From NCBI GenBank assembly GCA_026419785.1, contig JAODTK010005636.1:92501-156500 (forward strand): a stretch of 64,000 bases of DNA. Direction: 5' to 3'. The notes below the pieces were generated by a model. The model ran no database searches, was not told where the DNA came from, and was given only the letters and a program-made list of their open reading frames with translations. The translations under genes were made by a program, and so were the position numbers. Positions 36,100 to 48,900 of the stretch are shown here, piece by piece. Position 1 is the stretch's first letter; each line of letters opens with the position of its first letter. This DNA comes from Sclerodactyla briareus (lineage: Eukaryota; Echinodermata; Holothuroidea; Dendrochirotida; Sclerodactylidae).

Positions 36100-39000
36100 T
36101 CAACATACGATCGGTCATGGCTGCATAGATGCTGGTGCCTGCGGCAAGGAATCAAAAAAAGTATTCTAAAATTAAAGCAGTTCATGTACATTACCGTATC
36201 CATTTAAACAGTTATATCCGCATGAAATACCACATGAATTTGTCAACAAACTTAATCCTGATCTGCATGCGCCTGAAAAACGATAGGAAAACCGAATGTC
36301 TACCGGCTACGGCGATCTTCTTGACTGCATAGTAGCAAATACATTGGACGACTTCACCAAGTCAAGGTCTTCGGCCAGTTTCCGTTAAATGGACAAAATG
36401 GCCAGCCCTGACAGCCGAGACGCACTTCGTAGACGCCGATAATTTGAATGTTCCGCAATGAGGAGAAGCCTTCTACTCTGCTGTATATAGTATTGAAAAA
36501 TATTCGACCTTAGGGCGCAGTGTACTGTATTGTTGTTTAGTGCTGACATGTGAATTGCCAATTGCAGCGAGAAACAGCAAATTCTCTTTCTTTCATTCGT
36601 TGAAGCCTAAAGGTGACGCTATATACTTCCAATAAGACGAAATGCTGGAGCTGGAATCGCTGGCTCCGGGATTCCAAAGAATATCAGTAGCACGATCATT
36701 GATGATGAGATATGCCTGTCGAGTATTTCTGCACATTAGTCCACAGGATGTACCAACAAGATCAAGCCATGTCACAGAGCGGGAGTATGCATTAGGACCT
36801 TTAAATGGGATAAAATAAGGTGCGTCAAACTCGGTAGCTATTTCTTATTTACCTGTACAGCAAGATAGCTAGTCATTGACATATGTACCTTATAGTGTCA
36901 GTACTAGTCAATATCGACATTATCGAGCTCCTACCCAGGACGGCCTTAGCCGGAGGGTGCGGCCAGACCTTTTCAGTTGAGGCCATGGGCTCGTCGTCAC
37001 GGGAGAGGTTATATGGGGGGGTTCGGCCTCTTTAATTTTTTCAGATAATAGGGCGCCGATGAATTTGGTGCTAGTGCTACCGGGGCGGCGTACCACGGGT
37101 TAGACCGCCCCCCACCATGCAATGACCTAAGGATCAAGAATGAAAAAAAAAAATGCAGCGGTAAGAAGTTTGCAGCTGTTCTGTAAGCAAATATTGCAGC
37201 CGATGTTTCTAGGGCTATAAATTGTACTTTATCTGCAAATAGGGAGGGTGACACCATTAATGATGAGCACTTCCGTTGAGTCCGAACCACAAACCCCCCC
37301 CCCCCCCCCTCCCCCAAGACAAATCTCCCGTACGCGCCTGAGTGCTACATAATTTGGCGATCCTTTCGCATTATTTCTTAGGAAAATATGACAAATCCAC
37401 ATTTGTCGGCACCAACACACTTTCATTTTGAGGCAACTGGGGGTACACAGCTTTTTGAACCCCATCCCCATACACAGGGGCCATTTGGGAACGCCATAGA
37501 GCGTTGCGCTCGATGTCTATCGTACGGTATAGTATACTATTGCCTTAGTTCATAAATCATACCAATCGTTATCGTAGTGTGACGTTCTATTACTAGGTGG
37601 TGCCACTCGAATACTTGTTTATGGTTGCCATTGGTTCGGGTGCCGCAATAAAAATAGAGATAAAATTCGAGAACGAAGTTGTTGAAAAGACGAAATAACC
37701 GATAATCGAGATTATGGTTGGAATATTCCATATAATCATCATTGTGAATGCCCGATATTATTTAATCTACTCCTACTGTGTATGTGATATAGTGGCACTG
37801 TCATCAGATATTGGTGACAAGTGACTTTGAATAACCCACGGGAATTAATGATTTAGGCAATGTCCACGGTCTTTCAATCACAAGCGGAGTTCAAATCGAG
37901 ACCACGGAAGTCAGTTATATCGACATAAAATCGTGCTCGAAACGGGAACTAAATGTTACACATGACTTCTTCAGCTACCACGCAGTGTCTTTATCTGTTT
38001 TGAATGGACCAAGCCCAGGTATCGAGTCGTTTTCCATTCCCTGGGACTGGGGTACATCAGGTGCTCGTAACGTTAGCCTGGCGAGAGGCACAGCTGGCAC
38101 ACGTAGTCGTAACGGTATCAGCATTAGTCCACAATAGTTGACTGTGTTTCAGTGGGTTACACTTACTCTACATTACAGTCAACATGAACAGTGCACACTA
38201 TTCCACAGATAAGGAATGATTTTGAAATGGGAAATTAGGCATGGAGAATTTGGAATTAAGAACTTTAAATCATTTCTTTGGACTCTGCAAACATAAAAAT
38301 ACATTTCTGGAACTTACATTCATGAAATTCGTCAGTTAACCAGGGCAAGATTTTCAACCAACAGCTTATGTTTTCTAGATCCCACATTTTAAAATTGTAA
38401 TCACTTTCAGTTGTGTTTTTTCGCTATAACACATAGGTCTCCGATGCAATGCGGTACCAGCTAGATGAGTTTTACATAAATTGCAAATTTGCTCGAAACC
38501 TAGGTTAAATCAGGATCTTTAGAAAACCATGGAAACTAATAATAATAATTGGAAAGAATGTCTGAAAAGTATTTTTCAGTTACCGTTAGTCATAAATTCA
38601 TGTCACGTTCACGAAAAGTTTTATTGGCCAAGATCTCCACCCATAGAAAAAAATGTAAAACATCACGTCATTATTGGGGTAACGCAAACTATTACGATAT
38701 ACTGAAAATGAACCTACTTCCGTTATAGGGCCGTAAGCGGTGGATCCGACTAAGGACCGACAGTCACTCTAATGTTTAGGGGCTGCCAAAAAACTACTTC
38801 CTGATCACTCGTCAATTTTATCATGATAAAAAATAAAAAAAACAAATTATCGCCTAAATCACCCAAACAATGCTCTGATAAAAAAACGTATATTCTGAAA
38901 ATAACACATTTGATATTATTCATTTAAATAATGTCTCATCGGGAAATATACTCAGTAAATTTATCGTTGTTATCGAATTACATCAAACAGCATTCCTATC

Positions 39001-39339
39001 CAAGTGTTGCTGTTCGAAAAGTGCATTTGTAGCAGTTCGGATCCGTTAGCAGACTTCTCTGGTAAATATCATCCAATACTAACATTTTCACCCGAAAAAA
39101 GTCCCTTATCAGAATATTCCTGTAGAAAAAAACAGCTTGACATCCTGTTGTCATCTGCATGAACAGCATGAGTGTTGACCTTGTAATCTTTGCGCCATTT
39201 TTTGGGTCGCTTAAGTGATCAGTTATCATTGTATAGAAGATAGGAACCGTTAAAACGAGTATTGGAGGTTCCGATTGGGAACATTTAGCCTACTACTGAA
39301 GTATAAACTATAAGCAACATGTGAAACTCATTTAATACG
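36100..39339. other. No recognised gene; poly-C tract
   Basis: A run of 16 C lies at 37294-37309. Other open frames are short and unrecognised. AT-rich DNA dominates from 37540 onward. Confidence 0.35.
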
Positions 39340-39950
39340 GGCACTTTGTCTCTTTCTTTGTTATATTGATGATCTCCCTAAATGTGTGTCCTCTAAGGTC
39401 CGTCTTTTTGCTGACGACGCATTCTTGTACAGACAGATCGACTCCTCTGACGATCAAAGAGCACTTCAGGCTGACTTGGACTTCCTTGACAATGTCTAAG
39501 CACTGGTGTAATGTTTTTTTACCTCCTTTAATGCCACATATCATACTCCCAGTCACACGTTGCCGGCAATTCCCACCCAGACTATTCCCACCGGACAATT
39601 CCAACCCAAACATGACCTTAGACCCTACCCTATTCTTGGCGCCAGACAAACATTCCGTTGGGGGGAATTGTTCGTGGGAATTGTCTGGTGGGAATTGTCC
39701 GGTCACGGTCACCACTACCCTTAAAATCAAGCCTTATAAGTTTGGTTATAGTCTTTTGGGTCATCTCCTCGACCGTATCACGTCCCCACTCGGTCTGGGA
39801 GTTATTATGGATTCCAAGTTGTCCTGACTCCAGTTATCACATTGATCACATGGCTGCTAAGGCTACCAGGTCATTGAATTCCTCTTGAGAAATTTCCATG
39901 GTTGTCCTACCATGTTAAGAAGCTGCGTACAATTTTACGTGCGTCCTCAA
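39340..39950 (+). mobile_element. CR1/L2-type LINE fragment (reverse transcriptase, 3' part), with nested insertion
   Basis: Read on the plus strand, it gives LFLCYIDDLPKCVSSKV, then RLFADDAFLYRQIDSSDD. These match reverse-transcriptase box 4 (FINDLP) and the catalytic FADD box (39407-39418). After about 170 bp of foreign DNA the element resumes with FGYSLLGHLLDRITS, LGVIMDSKLSW, HIDHMAAKATRSLNFLLR and TMLRSCVQFYVRPQL. These are the conserved thumb-side segments (LGV.ID.KL.W, KA.R.LGFL.RN, LYKSLVRP) of CR1/jockey-like elements. Stops and frameshifts interrupt it. Both ends are missing: no endonuclease and no 3' tail. It is a dead fragment. Confidence 0.75.
39552..39710. mobile_element. Small inverted-repeat element (MITE-like) inserted in the LINE
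   Basis: The left end reads CACGTTGCCGGCAATTCCCA and continues with ATTCCCACCGGACAATTCC. The right end, reverse-complemented, reads GTGACCGGACAATTCCCACC and continues with GACAATTCCCACGAACAATT. The two ends are therefore imperfect inverted repeats rich in CAATTCCCAC. The element splits the LINE reading between VTR and the FGY..LLGHLL segment. No coding capacity; the exact ends and target duplication are not certain. Confidence 0.6.
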
Positions 39951-42640
39951 CTAGTAGGGCTGTGACTTTCGGGTATTTTCGGACCCGGGTACCCAACCCA
40001 AATTGCACAATCAGTCACTAGTAAAAAAGTGAAAGATGCCTCAGCCAGGTGATCGATACTGTAGTATGTACCCTGATAATTTCGCAAGAGATTTGCATGA
40101 GTCAACTGTAACTGCCACAATGTTTGGCAGCAATCAGTGTGCAGTCCCTGATTGGTGAAGAGTTGATGAACGCAGGCCTCGACAGTCCACAGACCAGTTT
40201 TGCCTAAGCGATCGCCAGACTCGCGAGTTAATCCACTTGGTCCTCCCAGCTTAGCGTACCGTAACCTATTAACCTATTAATAATACTGCATGCAAAAGTG
40301 TACATGCTAGCGCACTCCCCAATGCTGTGCACTACTTTTAAATATTGTCCTGTTATTCCTCCGTAGTTTGAACTTGAAACACGTTCTATGCACCTGCTGT
40401 TTCGTTAGTGCCGCTCCCCACTGATAATGTACAGTGCACTACACAACAATACCTAGTCGGTCACTACTATTGATTTCGTACGGAGCGACGACAAGAAAAC
40501 TTCATGGAATTTATTCACGATCGGCGATTAATGATACTGCAATATAATTTGCGTGGGCCAACAATTCTATGAATGAATGAACGTGAATATAATCCTCACA
40601 GGGCGTTGATACTTTGGCTACATGGCCAATAAATTTTTGTTTCTGCACCCAATAACCTCCATCAAATGCCGAACGGGCGCTTTGGAGTTTTTGATGAAGA
40701 TGAGGATGAAGCAGCATCCTTTCCATGGAATAATTACTGAGAATGGAAACCTAAAGTCCCTACAGTAATTCACACACGACTCGACAACTAAGAGTTATCA
40801 TGTGTCAATCATTGTGGTGATTGCATTAATTTGATGCTGAACATGAACAAAATTTAACAACTGAAGATACACTGTATGTCTATCATGAAATATGTTCTTC
40901 TGGCATGTGAATTGAGAAGAGAATCAGATAGGTCTAGTACTGGTCATTTGGTGGCCATTTGGAAAATCCAGGTTTACCTCAAATTTGAGTGAATTTTACT
41001 TGGCTTCTCTAATTAAAAAGAGAAGTTACATATTAAAAAATGCCCTCTGTACGTTGAATATTGTTTCCATTCAATCCCATGCGTGCACTGCCATATGTGC
41101 ACATATGAATAATAAACTAAGTGACGATCAGGTGAGTGCAGAGCACTGACAAATTTGGGTGGTTTTGCCTGGTGTGCCGCTAGTGCCGTCTGTCTTCCCG
41201 TTGCGCTTATATATCAGTAAGTTGCACAAAACTTCATAATACTGAGACTGGGCTGTTTAGTGATCAACACCCTGAGACTCAAAATTGAACTTAATTAGTG
41301 GGAACTATTACTCATTATGATATTCCACTCCATTAGAGTGAAATTCAACTCCCCTTTTCAGAGAGTGGCTGAGTGGGCTACTCTGATGCTACGAGAGGTA
41401 CCGCCAAAAATGTTATGGTCACATGATTTCTTGTAGGGGGGTGTATGAGTGATTGTTAGCAATGGTCATGGAGTGGTTGTCTGCTAAATCCCATTTTTGA
41501 TTGATTCAAGTCTTTTGAGCTGATTTCTCATTTGCATTTTGTACAGACTTAACAAATTAACTGGCCCCCTGGAATATGTAAAACGCAGGAGATCCTTTTC
41601 TGGATGTGGAAATTCAGACAGGTATTGGAGGGGACCCTGAATGCGAACAGGGTTGCACAACTTAAATTGATAGTTTAGGACCCAATCTCCTGAGCAGGTA
41701 ACAAACCACAGCCTCCTGACTATGTTACTATGCAAAAACTTTGCCTGCTATGTTATCTGGACTGATTTCATCATAGAGGCTTATGTCACTGCTGGCTCTT
41801 TTCATTCCTCAAACCTGCCACCCAAATAGGGGGTTTGGCATTGACCTGAATTCAGCAAACGATCGCTGCAGCCAGCTGTGCAGTATTGACTGATTCAGCA
41901 ACAGATCGCTGCAGCCAGCTGTGCAGTATGGATGTGCAGAAAATATGTTCCCGTACTGTGCCAACTAGTCCTAGGAAGTAAACACGCAAAGCAGAGAGGT
42001 ATGAGCATGTGAGCGGGTTCTGCTGCACACACTCAGCAAGAAAGTGTGTGAACTAGGCTTAAGAGTATCCACTGTCCTAACTGAGCCCTGATCCAAAATA
42101 CTTAGTTGTTTGGTACTGTGCTTACATTTTAATTTTTGATGTTGATGCATTTTTTTGCATTTTTGTCTCTCAGTATCTCCATTATGCTAACACACAATGC
42201 CCTGTTGAGTAAATATGCATGATGCAATCTTTCAATTGTTTTTTCTCTCCAGCCACTAACTTTGAAGTCCGTCTACTGGAGGTCAAGTCAGATGGGAAAC
42301 CTTCGTTAGACAGGACGTTGGCAGTCTTTGAGGTCTTGATGAAATCCTGCCCCATCTGGGGTTGTTCCAAATGTCCTCTGTATGGTCCGAAAGGAACTCT
42401 TTGGTATGGTATCTTACATGTATACACTTGTCCATTGTATTAAAGACGCACACTCACTACCCCAACAAGGTTATTGTGGGGTCAATGTCGGCAAGGTTGG
42501 TCACATGTGGGTGACCGAACCAATGTTGCCAGTCACTAGTGTGACTGCTGGGTCATTAGTTGTTTCACTTTGTACAGCAGCTTGCCAGTGTGGTCTGTTG
42601 TCTCTTGAAAGCAATTGTATGGTATTTTTACCGGAATATT
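39951..42640. other. No recognised gene; small direct duplication
   Basis: At 41852-41935 an about 42-bp unit containing GATCGCTGCAGCCAGCTGTG is present twice in tandem. The stretch directly after the LINE fragment begins TAGGGCTGTGACTTTCGGG and is G/C-rich with CCCGGGTACCC. This resembles the ends of some hAT elements but is unproven. A hydrophilic frame at 42253-42420 follows a good acceptor-like TTTTTTCTCTCCAG and could be an exon, but I cannot support it. Confidence 0.35.
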
Positions 42641-42649
42641 ACCTGAACA

Positions 42650-43495
42650 GCCATATACAGTAGTATGGCTGTTTTAGCAACAGGAGGCTTCCGCCCTTGA
42701 TGGTCCCTTCTGGTGGATGTGTTTCTTGAAGGCTAGCAGGGTTGGTGACAATACTGCTCCCTCTGACAATTTGTTCCATTCTTTCCACACTCTCTCGAAG
42801 AAAGTATTTCTCCTGATCTCCAACCTGCAGGTATACCGTGGCTTTATTTTCCTTGAATTCCCTCTTGTATGACAACTTCAGTCCAGTGTGAAAAATCTAT
42901 CAGGAGCTGTCGGTTATGCCTCTCCTGTAGTGTTGTTAAATGCAGTTTCTTCAGCCTTGTGGTCTGAGCTGGTATCATTTTAGTCAGTCTCCTTTGGTCA
43001 ATATCTTTCTTCGATAAGGTTTCCGAACTTGTACACAGTAGGTACTGGGGCCTCACTAAGGACTTGTATAACTTCACAACAATCTTACTATTCAACTCCT
43101 GATGATGCCCATTGTCTTGTTTTGCTTTCTTCACTATCTCGGTACAGTGTCGACCACTTTCATAGATGTACTAATTATACCCCAAGGTCTTTTTCTTCAT
43201 CTTTGCCTCATCATTAATTTTGTACTGTCCATGCAGGTTATTGTATCCAAAATGTAATACTGAACACTTCTCCATATTAAAGTTCATTTGCCACTTTGTG
43301 ATCACTGTATTAACTTATTCAGATCCTCTTTCAAGTACTGTACCTTTTATCCTGCTCATTGTTTATCCGATATGCCACTTTGGTGTCATCACCTAATAAA
43401 GGAGGTCAATCCCTTCTCCAAATCATCCATATATACAGTGAAAGTGTCACTTCTCCTGATTTCAGTCACAGAGGTCACCCATGTTTGTTAATGCC
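42650..43495 (-). mobile_element. CR1-type LINE fragment (reverse transcriptase, C-terminal part)
   Basis: On the minus strand, frames read in order: TVYMDDLEKGLTSFI, a GDDTKVAYRI box, LNKLIQ.SQKWQMNFNMEKC, then SVLHFGYNNLHGQY. These are followed by KDLGVIIS, SKIVVKLYKSLVRPQ, LHLTTLQERHNRQLLIDF and YFLRESVERME. These match CR1/jockey reverse transcriptases from the FADD box to the C-terminal domain. In this copy the residues before the catalytic DD read LG instead of FA. Several frameshifts and a stop show it is inactive. The 5' part and the 3' tail are missing. Confidence 0.78.
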
Positions 43496-45847
43496 ACCTA
43501 AGTGCACTCACCTCGTCCAGGTAGTGGGTGCGCCATGCAATTTACAAATGCATTATGCAGTCTTGGATTTTGTTAAATGTGGCATTTAATACTCATTTTC
43601 CTAAATTGCTCCTATTGGAGTTACCATCCATGCCCTGCTTTCCAGTCACATTTCTAGTTTACTTTCTCCTGGTTGTCTGCCTGGCATATGCAATAACAGT
43701 GATAATCTCCCGTCATGAAGACAGATCAATTGGCACTAGGCCCCTCATTCAGTCATCAATTTGGGTCCTCATATGTGTGAATAAAGACCAGTGAAAATGT
43801 GAACTGCATGGCCGACCACAAATACTACACATGAATGAATCAATCAACCCACAGTGGTCAGGCATACAGCGAGTAGCTCCTTCTCCTCTATCGCTCGTCT
43901 AGATGGCAGCGGCTCTGCTAATCTCGACCATTATTATGCCCTGTTCACGCTTTTACCTTCATTGAGCTCTGTTCTGTGCAATCAATTCCCATGAGCTGGT
44001 GGTGCCTTTTCATCCCTCTAGGGTCTTCCTTGAGTGCGGGGTCCTTGCCTTAAAGGCTGTCATGGATGATCAATATTGCACGAAACTTGGTATCCTGGTT
44101 TTTGATCAGTTGGCTGCGTAAGTTGTTATTTAGTGTACTTGAGCAACTGAATAGAAGATATTCCAATGTGATCCCAAATTCACTTGATTATTTGATGATT
44201 GATTGATAGTACTGGGAAAAGATCTCTTGAAATTGTTTTATAATTGTTTTATAAAATCTTCAGGCACATAACAACTCGAAAATCCTGAAAAGTTTAATTT
44301 TCAAGAATGGTGAGCTAAACTGTACAGAATTAGCAGGGCAGCAAGCCACATGCACCACATTTACGTTCAAAAAAATTTGATGGCTAAATTGGAAATAAAG
44401 GTACAAGAACTATTTCAATTCAATTCAGCTAATATTTAGCTTGAAGTTTACAAATTAGCTTTAGAACATCTCTGTGATGATTTCTGGTAGACGTCAGGAT
44501 TGGTCTTTAAGACCACCTTTTTGAGAGTGTCATACAGTAGTGACTTCAGCTAGTACATGATGCAGTTGGGTAGATAATACTGTAGGTTTTTTTTTTTCTT
44601 GAGGAAGAATCTACAAAAACTTGCTTGCCTGCTTGGGCATTCATACAATACCTGCAGTTGGATGCTCCTACGCATGTCTGTAATTTGATGGAGGAGAGAG
44701 GATAATATATATAATTCCTGAATCATGGTGGTGATATAACAAGCCCAAACAACCATGCGCCTGTGAATCATGTTGTTAACATGCAATCAGTTGCTATATT
44801 TTTGACCGAACTTGTCTTCCCTGCTGAGTTAGGTCGATTTCTTCCTGTGAAGATGGTGAACTTGACCCCAGCTGGATTGATTGAGTTCGCCTCATGTTTC
44901 TCCCTAAAGAGTCTGTGTTCAGTGACCAGTATACCAAGCATGGGAGATGCTCCAAGGTTGTCAACCGATCAGAGTCTCTCAGTCAGACATGAAGACAATA
45001 AGGGTACCTCCGACGGCATCCGGATTACCCGGATTCCCTATTTCACCTTGCTCCAGAACCTACTTGGTCAGAGGTCAGTCCAGCAGTCAAGGGAGTTAGG
45101 AGTTCGCTTCTAGATGGGTTTACCCCTCAGGTAGCCACAGGGGCAGAATTACAGCAGTGGGAGGGGGGGGGAGGAAGGATTATGGGCACCTGGAGCATCC
45201 CCCCCCCATTTTTTTGCCATGGCTCCATCAACTAGGCACAATATGTGCACAAATTGTGATCTCGGTAAATTGTGTCCTCCCAACCCACTTTTTGACCATG
45301 ACCACATGATTTGACTCGAAGCCCGCCCCCAGGTAGCAGTGTAGTCAATGTGGATGAATGAGTTTAGCATAGTGCCTCGTAATAAAGAATGAGTGAGAGA
45401 CCTACCTGTAGTCGAAAGGTATCATACGGCCACTTGACCTGAGCCTTTGCATTCATCTGTGTTAACCAGCGTTAGTAAGCTGAGGCAGTACCCCGAGGGC
45501 TCACTGCACGACTCATTGATCACATCCAATGGTATGAAGACTATACCAGCTATTGACATACATAAAGTTCAGAGTTTGTAATCCGATCTGGCCTCTCTGA
45601 TTTGAAACAAATCTACAGTAGGTGAAATACAGTACAGTACAATTTATTTTATTTGAATCTCATGACTGCAATTTTGTCCAATATGACCACATCTCTACCA
45701 GGGTAACTATGAGAAGAAAAAGATTGGTCACTTTTCATATAGGGGGACCATGCATTCCTCCGGCGTCATGGTCCAAGTTTGATTGTTTCACTCTTACCTC
45801 ACAGAAATGAAGCTTCAGAGCTATACGAATGAGATCACATCCTCAGT
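43496..45847. other. No certain gene; possible upstream part of the coiled-coil gene
   Basis: The 44763-45113 region holds a 116-codon frame followed by a GTCAGTCC donor-like site at 45074. Its predicted protein is not recognisable and no clean acceptor is seen. The rest is A/T-rich with no feature. A G8/C9 low-complexity pair occurs at 45160-45210. Confidence 0.3.
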
Positions 45848-45986
45848 GGTGCGCTGGTCGCACAGGCTGCATCTCTGGATCAGAGCCGAGCAGAAACAGA
45901 GAAGTTGGCAAGAGAGAAGGAGGATGTTGAGAGAGTAGTAGCTGACAAGGACGAAGATATCAGGAGAGCTCAGGAGCAATCACAGG
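45848..45986 (+). CDS. Coiled-coil exon
   Basis: An acceptor-like CACATCCTCAG precedes 45848 and the donor CAGG|GTAAGA follows. The frame gives GALVAQAASLDQSRAETEKL, then AREKEDVERVVADKDEDIRR and AQEQSQ. This highly charged heptad pattern is typical of a long coiled coil. Upstream, the same frame meets a stop shortly before the acceptor, which supports the exon start. Confidence 0.6.
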
Positions 45987-48900
45987 GTAAGAGCTAGTGA
46001 TGCACGTAAAACCTACCTTGCAGTCACTGCTTGCGGTCACCACATACAGAGTTTTGTGGCTGCTCGCAAAAACTCATGGTCGATTACAAAATTGACTGAG
46101 AGCATTCGCAAGCAGTGACTGTATTGTTTTGGACACACACTGGAGAAACTCCCAGAAGAATACAAACAGGGATATGTTTCATTTTCAAAGGTTCGGTATA
46201 AACACCTCAGATGACTTCTGACAACTGTGCTTGCCTAATTACATGATTGCCTTACAAAACTATGTGGGCCTTGCAGAATCCCTAAAAATCCCTGGAAACT
46301 CGTTCAAAACCTTTCAGTCAAAGTTCGCGAGGCCCATGGTGGGTTGGCCGCTCGTAAATGATTTAGTTGGAATGTTAAGAGGATGGAAGTGATGTTGAGC
46401 AATTTTAAAAGGAATAAACTTCATCTGGGAGACTTTTACTGGCGATTAAACAGTCAAGACTATAAACTTAGATAAATAACGGACGCGGCGCTGCTGTAGT
46501 TTATTCCTATTCTACAACCCACAAATTAAGAATTACCCAAACGATCAGAAATACTTATATCTCTAGATCTATATATTTGTATATCTAAACAGTAAACAGG
46601 CAGCTAGGGTAACTATTGCGTTAGTTCGATCGAAGTAAATGGCATTGCCTACCATACACAAAAGATTGAGACGCAATACTAACCACGCGTGCTAAATGGG
46701 AGGGCTCTGCCCATGTGAACATGGCATTCACCAAGGCAACGAGCGATGTATCGTTTCGCTGTTTGTATTCCGTTGCCCTCTGAAGCGTATGTATGCTGAA
46801 AGCTGGATCTGCGCGTGTAAATATAAACTTCCAAGGGCTCACGCAACCTTACATTCGCATTTAAAAGTACTGCGTTTACTTAAGATGCAGTAAATCGAGC
46901 AAGTATTTGATTGTTGTGTTACTCGACCAGCTGTCTGTTATTGCAAATACACACATGCAACTGTTATTGCAAAAATCATGGACGCTACGTGATTGGGATT
47001 AGCCAATCAGATCCTGTATTTGCAATAACGGATAGCTGAGGTTGTAGAATATGAGTTCTCTGTCACTAGCTTAATTAGCTCCATCATGCACATGGTGTGG
47101 CGATTGTGCAGCCTGTCTGAAAGGTAGTAGTAGGTAAACCTTGTTTGTTGACAATGATCACCTTGTTGTGGGCAAGCTGATGCGCACTGCTTCAGAAGGC
47201 TATTTCTGATTGGCTAGTAATATTGTATTGTAGCAATAATATTCTTTGTTAGGGTTGGGGATTAGAGCTATGGAATAATAATAATGAACCATTCTTATAA
47301 AGCAGATATCACTGTCCACAAAGAGACGTCTCTACGCGCTGACCTTACAGAGAAACAAATCTCTACGCGCTGACCTTACAGAAAAACAAATATGAAAAAA
47401 AAAACAGAAAAAAAACAATAACAACGACCATCAACAGACCATCACTTCTGGAAAAGATAGGTCTTCAATGAGACTTGAAAGTGCTGTAAGTGCCATACTG
47501 TTTAAGGTGATTAGGGAGATCATTCCAAAGTTCAGCAGCAGCTGCCGCAAAAGTACGAGCTCTGTAAAATATAGTCACCGCAACAGGTGGAACCAAAAGA
47601 CAGCGGGAAGATGATCGAAGACTCCTGGTGGGACGATACCTTTGCAACAACGTCTGAAGATACGATGGAGCGATCCACGCTAAACAGAGGAAAGTAAGTG
47701 TCAGAATTTTATAATCGATGCGTTTCTTAACTGGAAGCCAGGGTAAATCATGTAAGACTGGTGTAATGTGCTCACGTTTCTTAGTACGAGTAACCAACCT
47801 GGCAGCAGAATTTTGAATTCTCTGTAACCTGCTAATTTGAAAGTCTGGATTACCATATAAAATACAATTACAGAAATCAATACGAGACATTACATGAGCA
47901 TGAACTAGCCTTTCTGTACCGTTCCTAGACAAGTACGAGCGAACAGACCCAATTCTACGCAGAGCAAAGTTTGCTGATTTGCATATTTGATTAATATAGT
48001 CGTTCATGTAAGGATGCACATCGAGTTTAACTCCAAGGTTACGTACAGAGTTAGGAACAATATCGATGACGCTATCAATAAGAGTCACTTGCTCAATCTT
48101 CTGAGACTGTCTAAACTTACTAGTAAAGTGAATTATCTCAGTCTTCTCGGCATTGAGTTTCAAACCATTAGAAGTAGACCAGTGTTTTATATCACTGACA
48201 CCAGACTGCAACTTGAGGATTGAATCCGAACGATTACAATTATCCATGAAAACATAAAATTTGTGTATCATCGGCATACATTATACAGTTTAGATTGTGA
48301 TACAGAACAATATCATGGATGGGTGCAGAATATAAGCGAACGAAGAGGGCCAATTACCGATACATGGGGCACACCATGAGGTGACACCTGAACAGGAGAT
48401 TTAGAATTATTGATTACAACACAGTGAGACCTATCTTCAAATAAGATGATAACAAGTTCAATGCATTGCAACAAATACCGTATCTCTCGTAGAGACGATT
48501 AAGCAAAATATCTTGGTTAATAGTGTCCAAGGCAGCAGAATAATTAAAAGTAATAGCATCGCTTCTTCACCACTGTCAAGTGCCTGGAGTACGTCATTTA
48601 CTACCCAACGAGCGCCGTCTCACAGCTGTGGTGTTTTCTGTAAGCCGATTGGACGCTGCAAAGTAAGTTATTTCTTGAAGGTAGGCTGAAGCTGGTAAGC
48701 AATTGCTCTCTCCAAGACTTTTCCTATAAACGGTAAGTGAGCAATGGGGCGGTAATTCGTAAGTTTTCTGAGTTAAGTCACCCGACCTCAGTAGCGGCGA
48801 AACATGAGAGAACTTAAGTGATTGCGGAAACCGGCCATCAGTAAGCACTAAATTAGTAACTTCAGTAATGACCGGAACGAGCTCTGTCTGCAATTCTTCA

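Noticed and set aside
39954-40040. hAT transposon end (TAGGGCTGTG...CCCGGGTACCC)
   Set aside because: No matching inverted end or target duplication was found, so it is kept only as a remark.
42253-42420. Possible exon after a strong acceptor-like site
   Set aside because: The frame runs on into repeats, there is no clear donor, and the protein text is not recognised.
44763-45113. 116-codon open frame that could be an upstream exon of the coiled-coil gene
   Set aside because: No clean acceptor, no coiled-coil character, and no recognisable domain.
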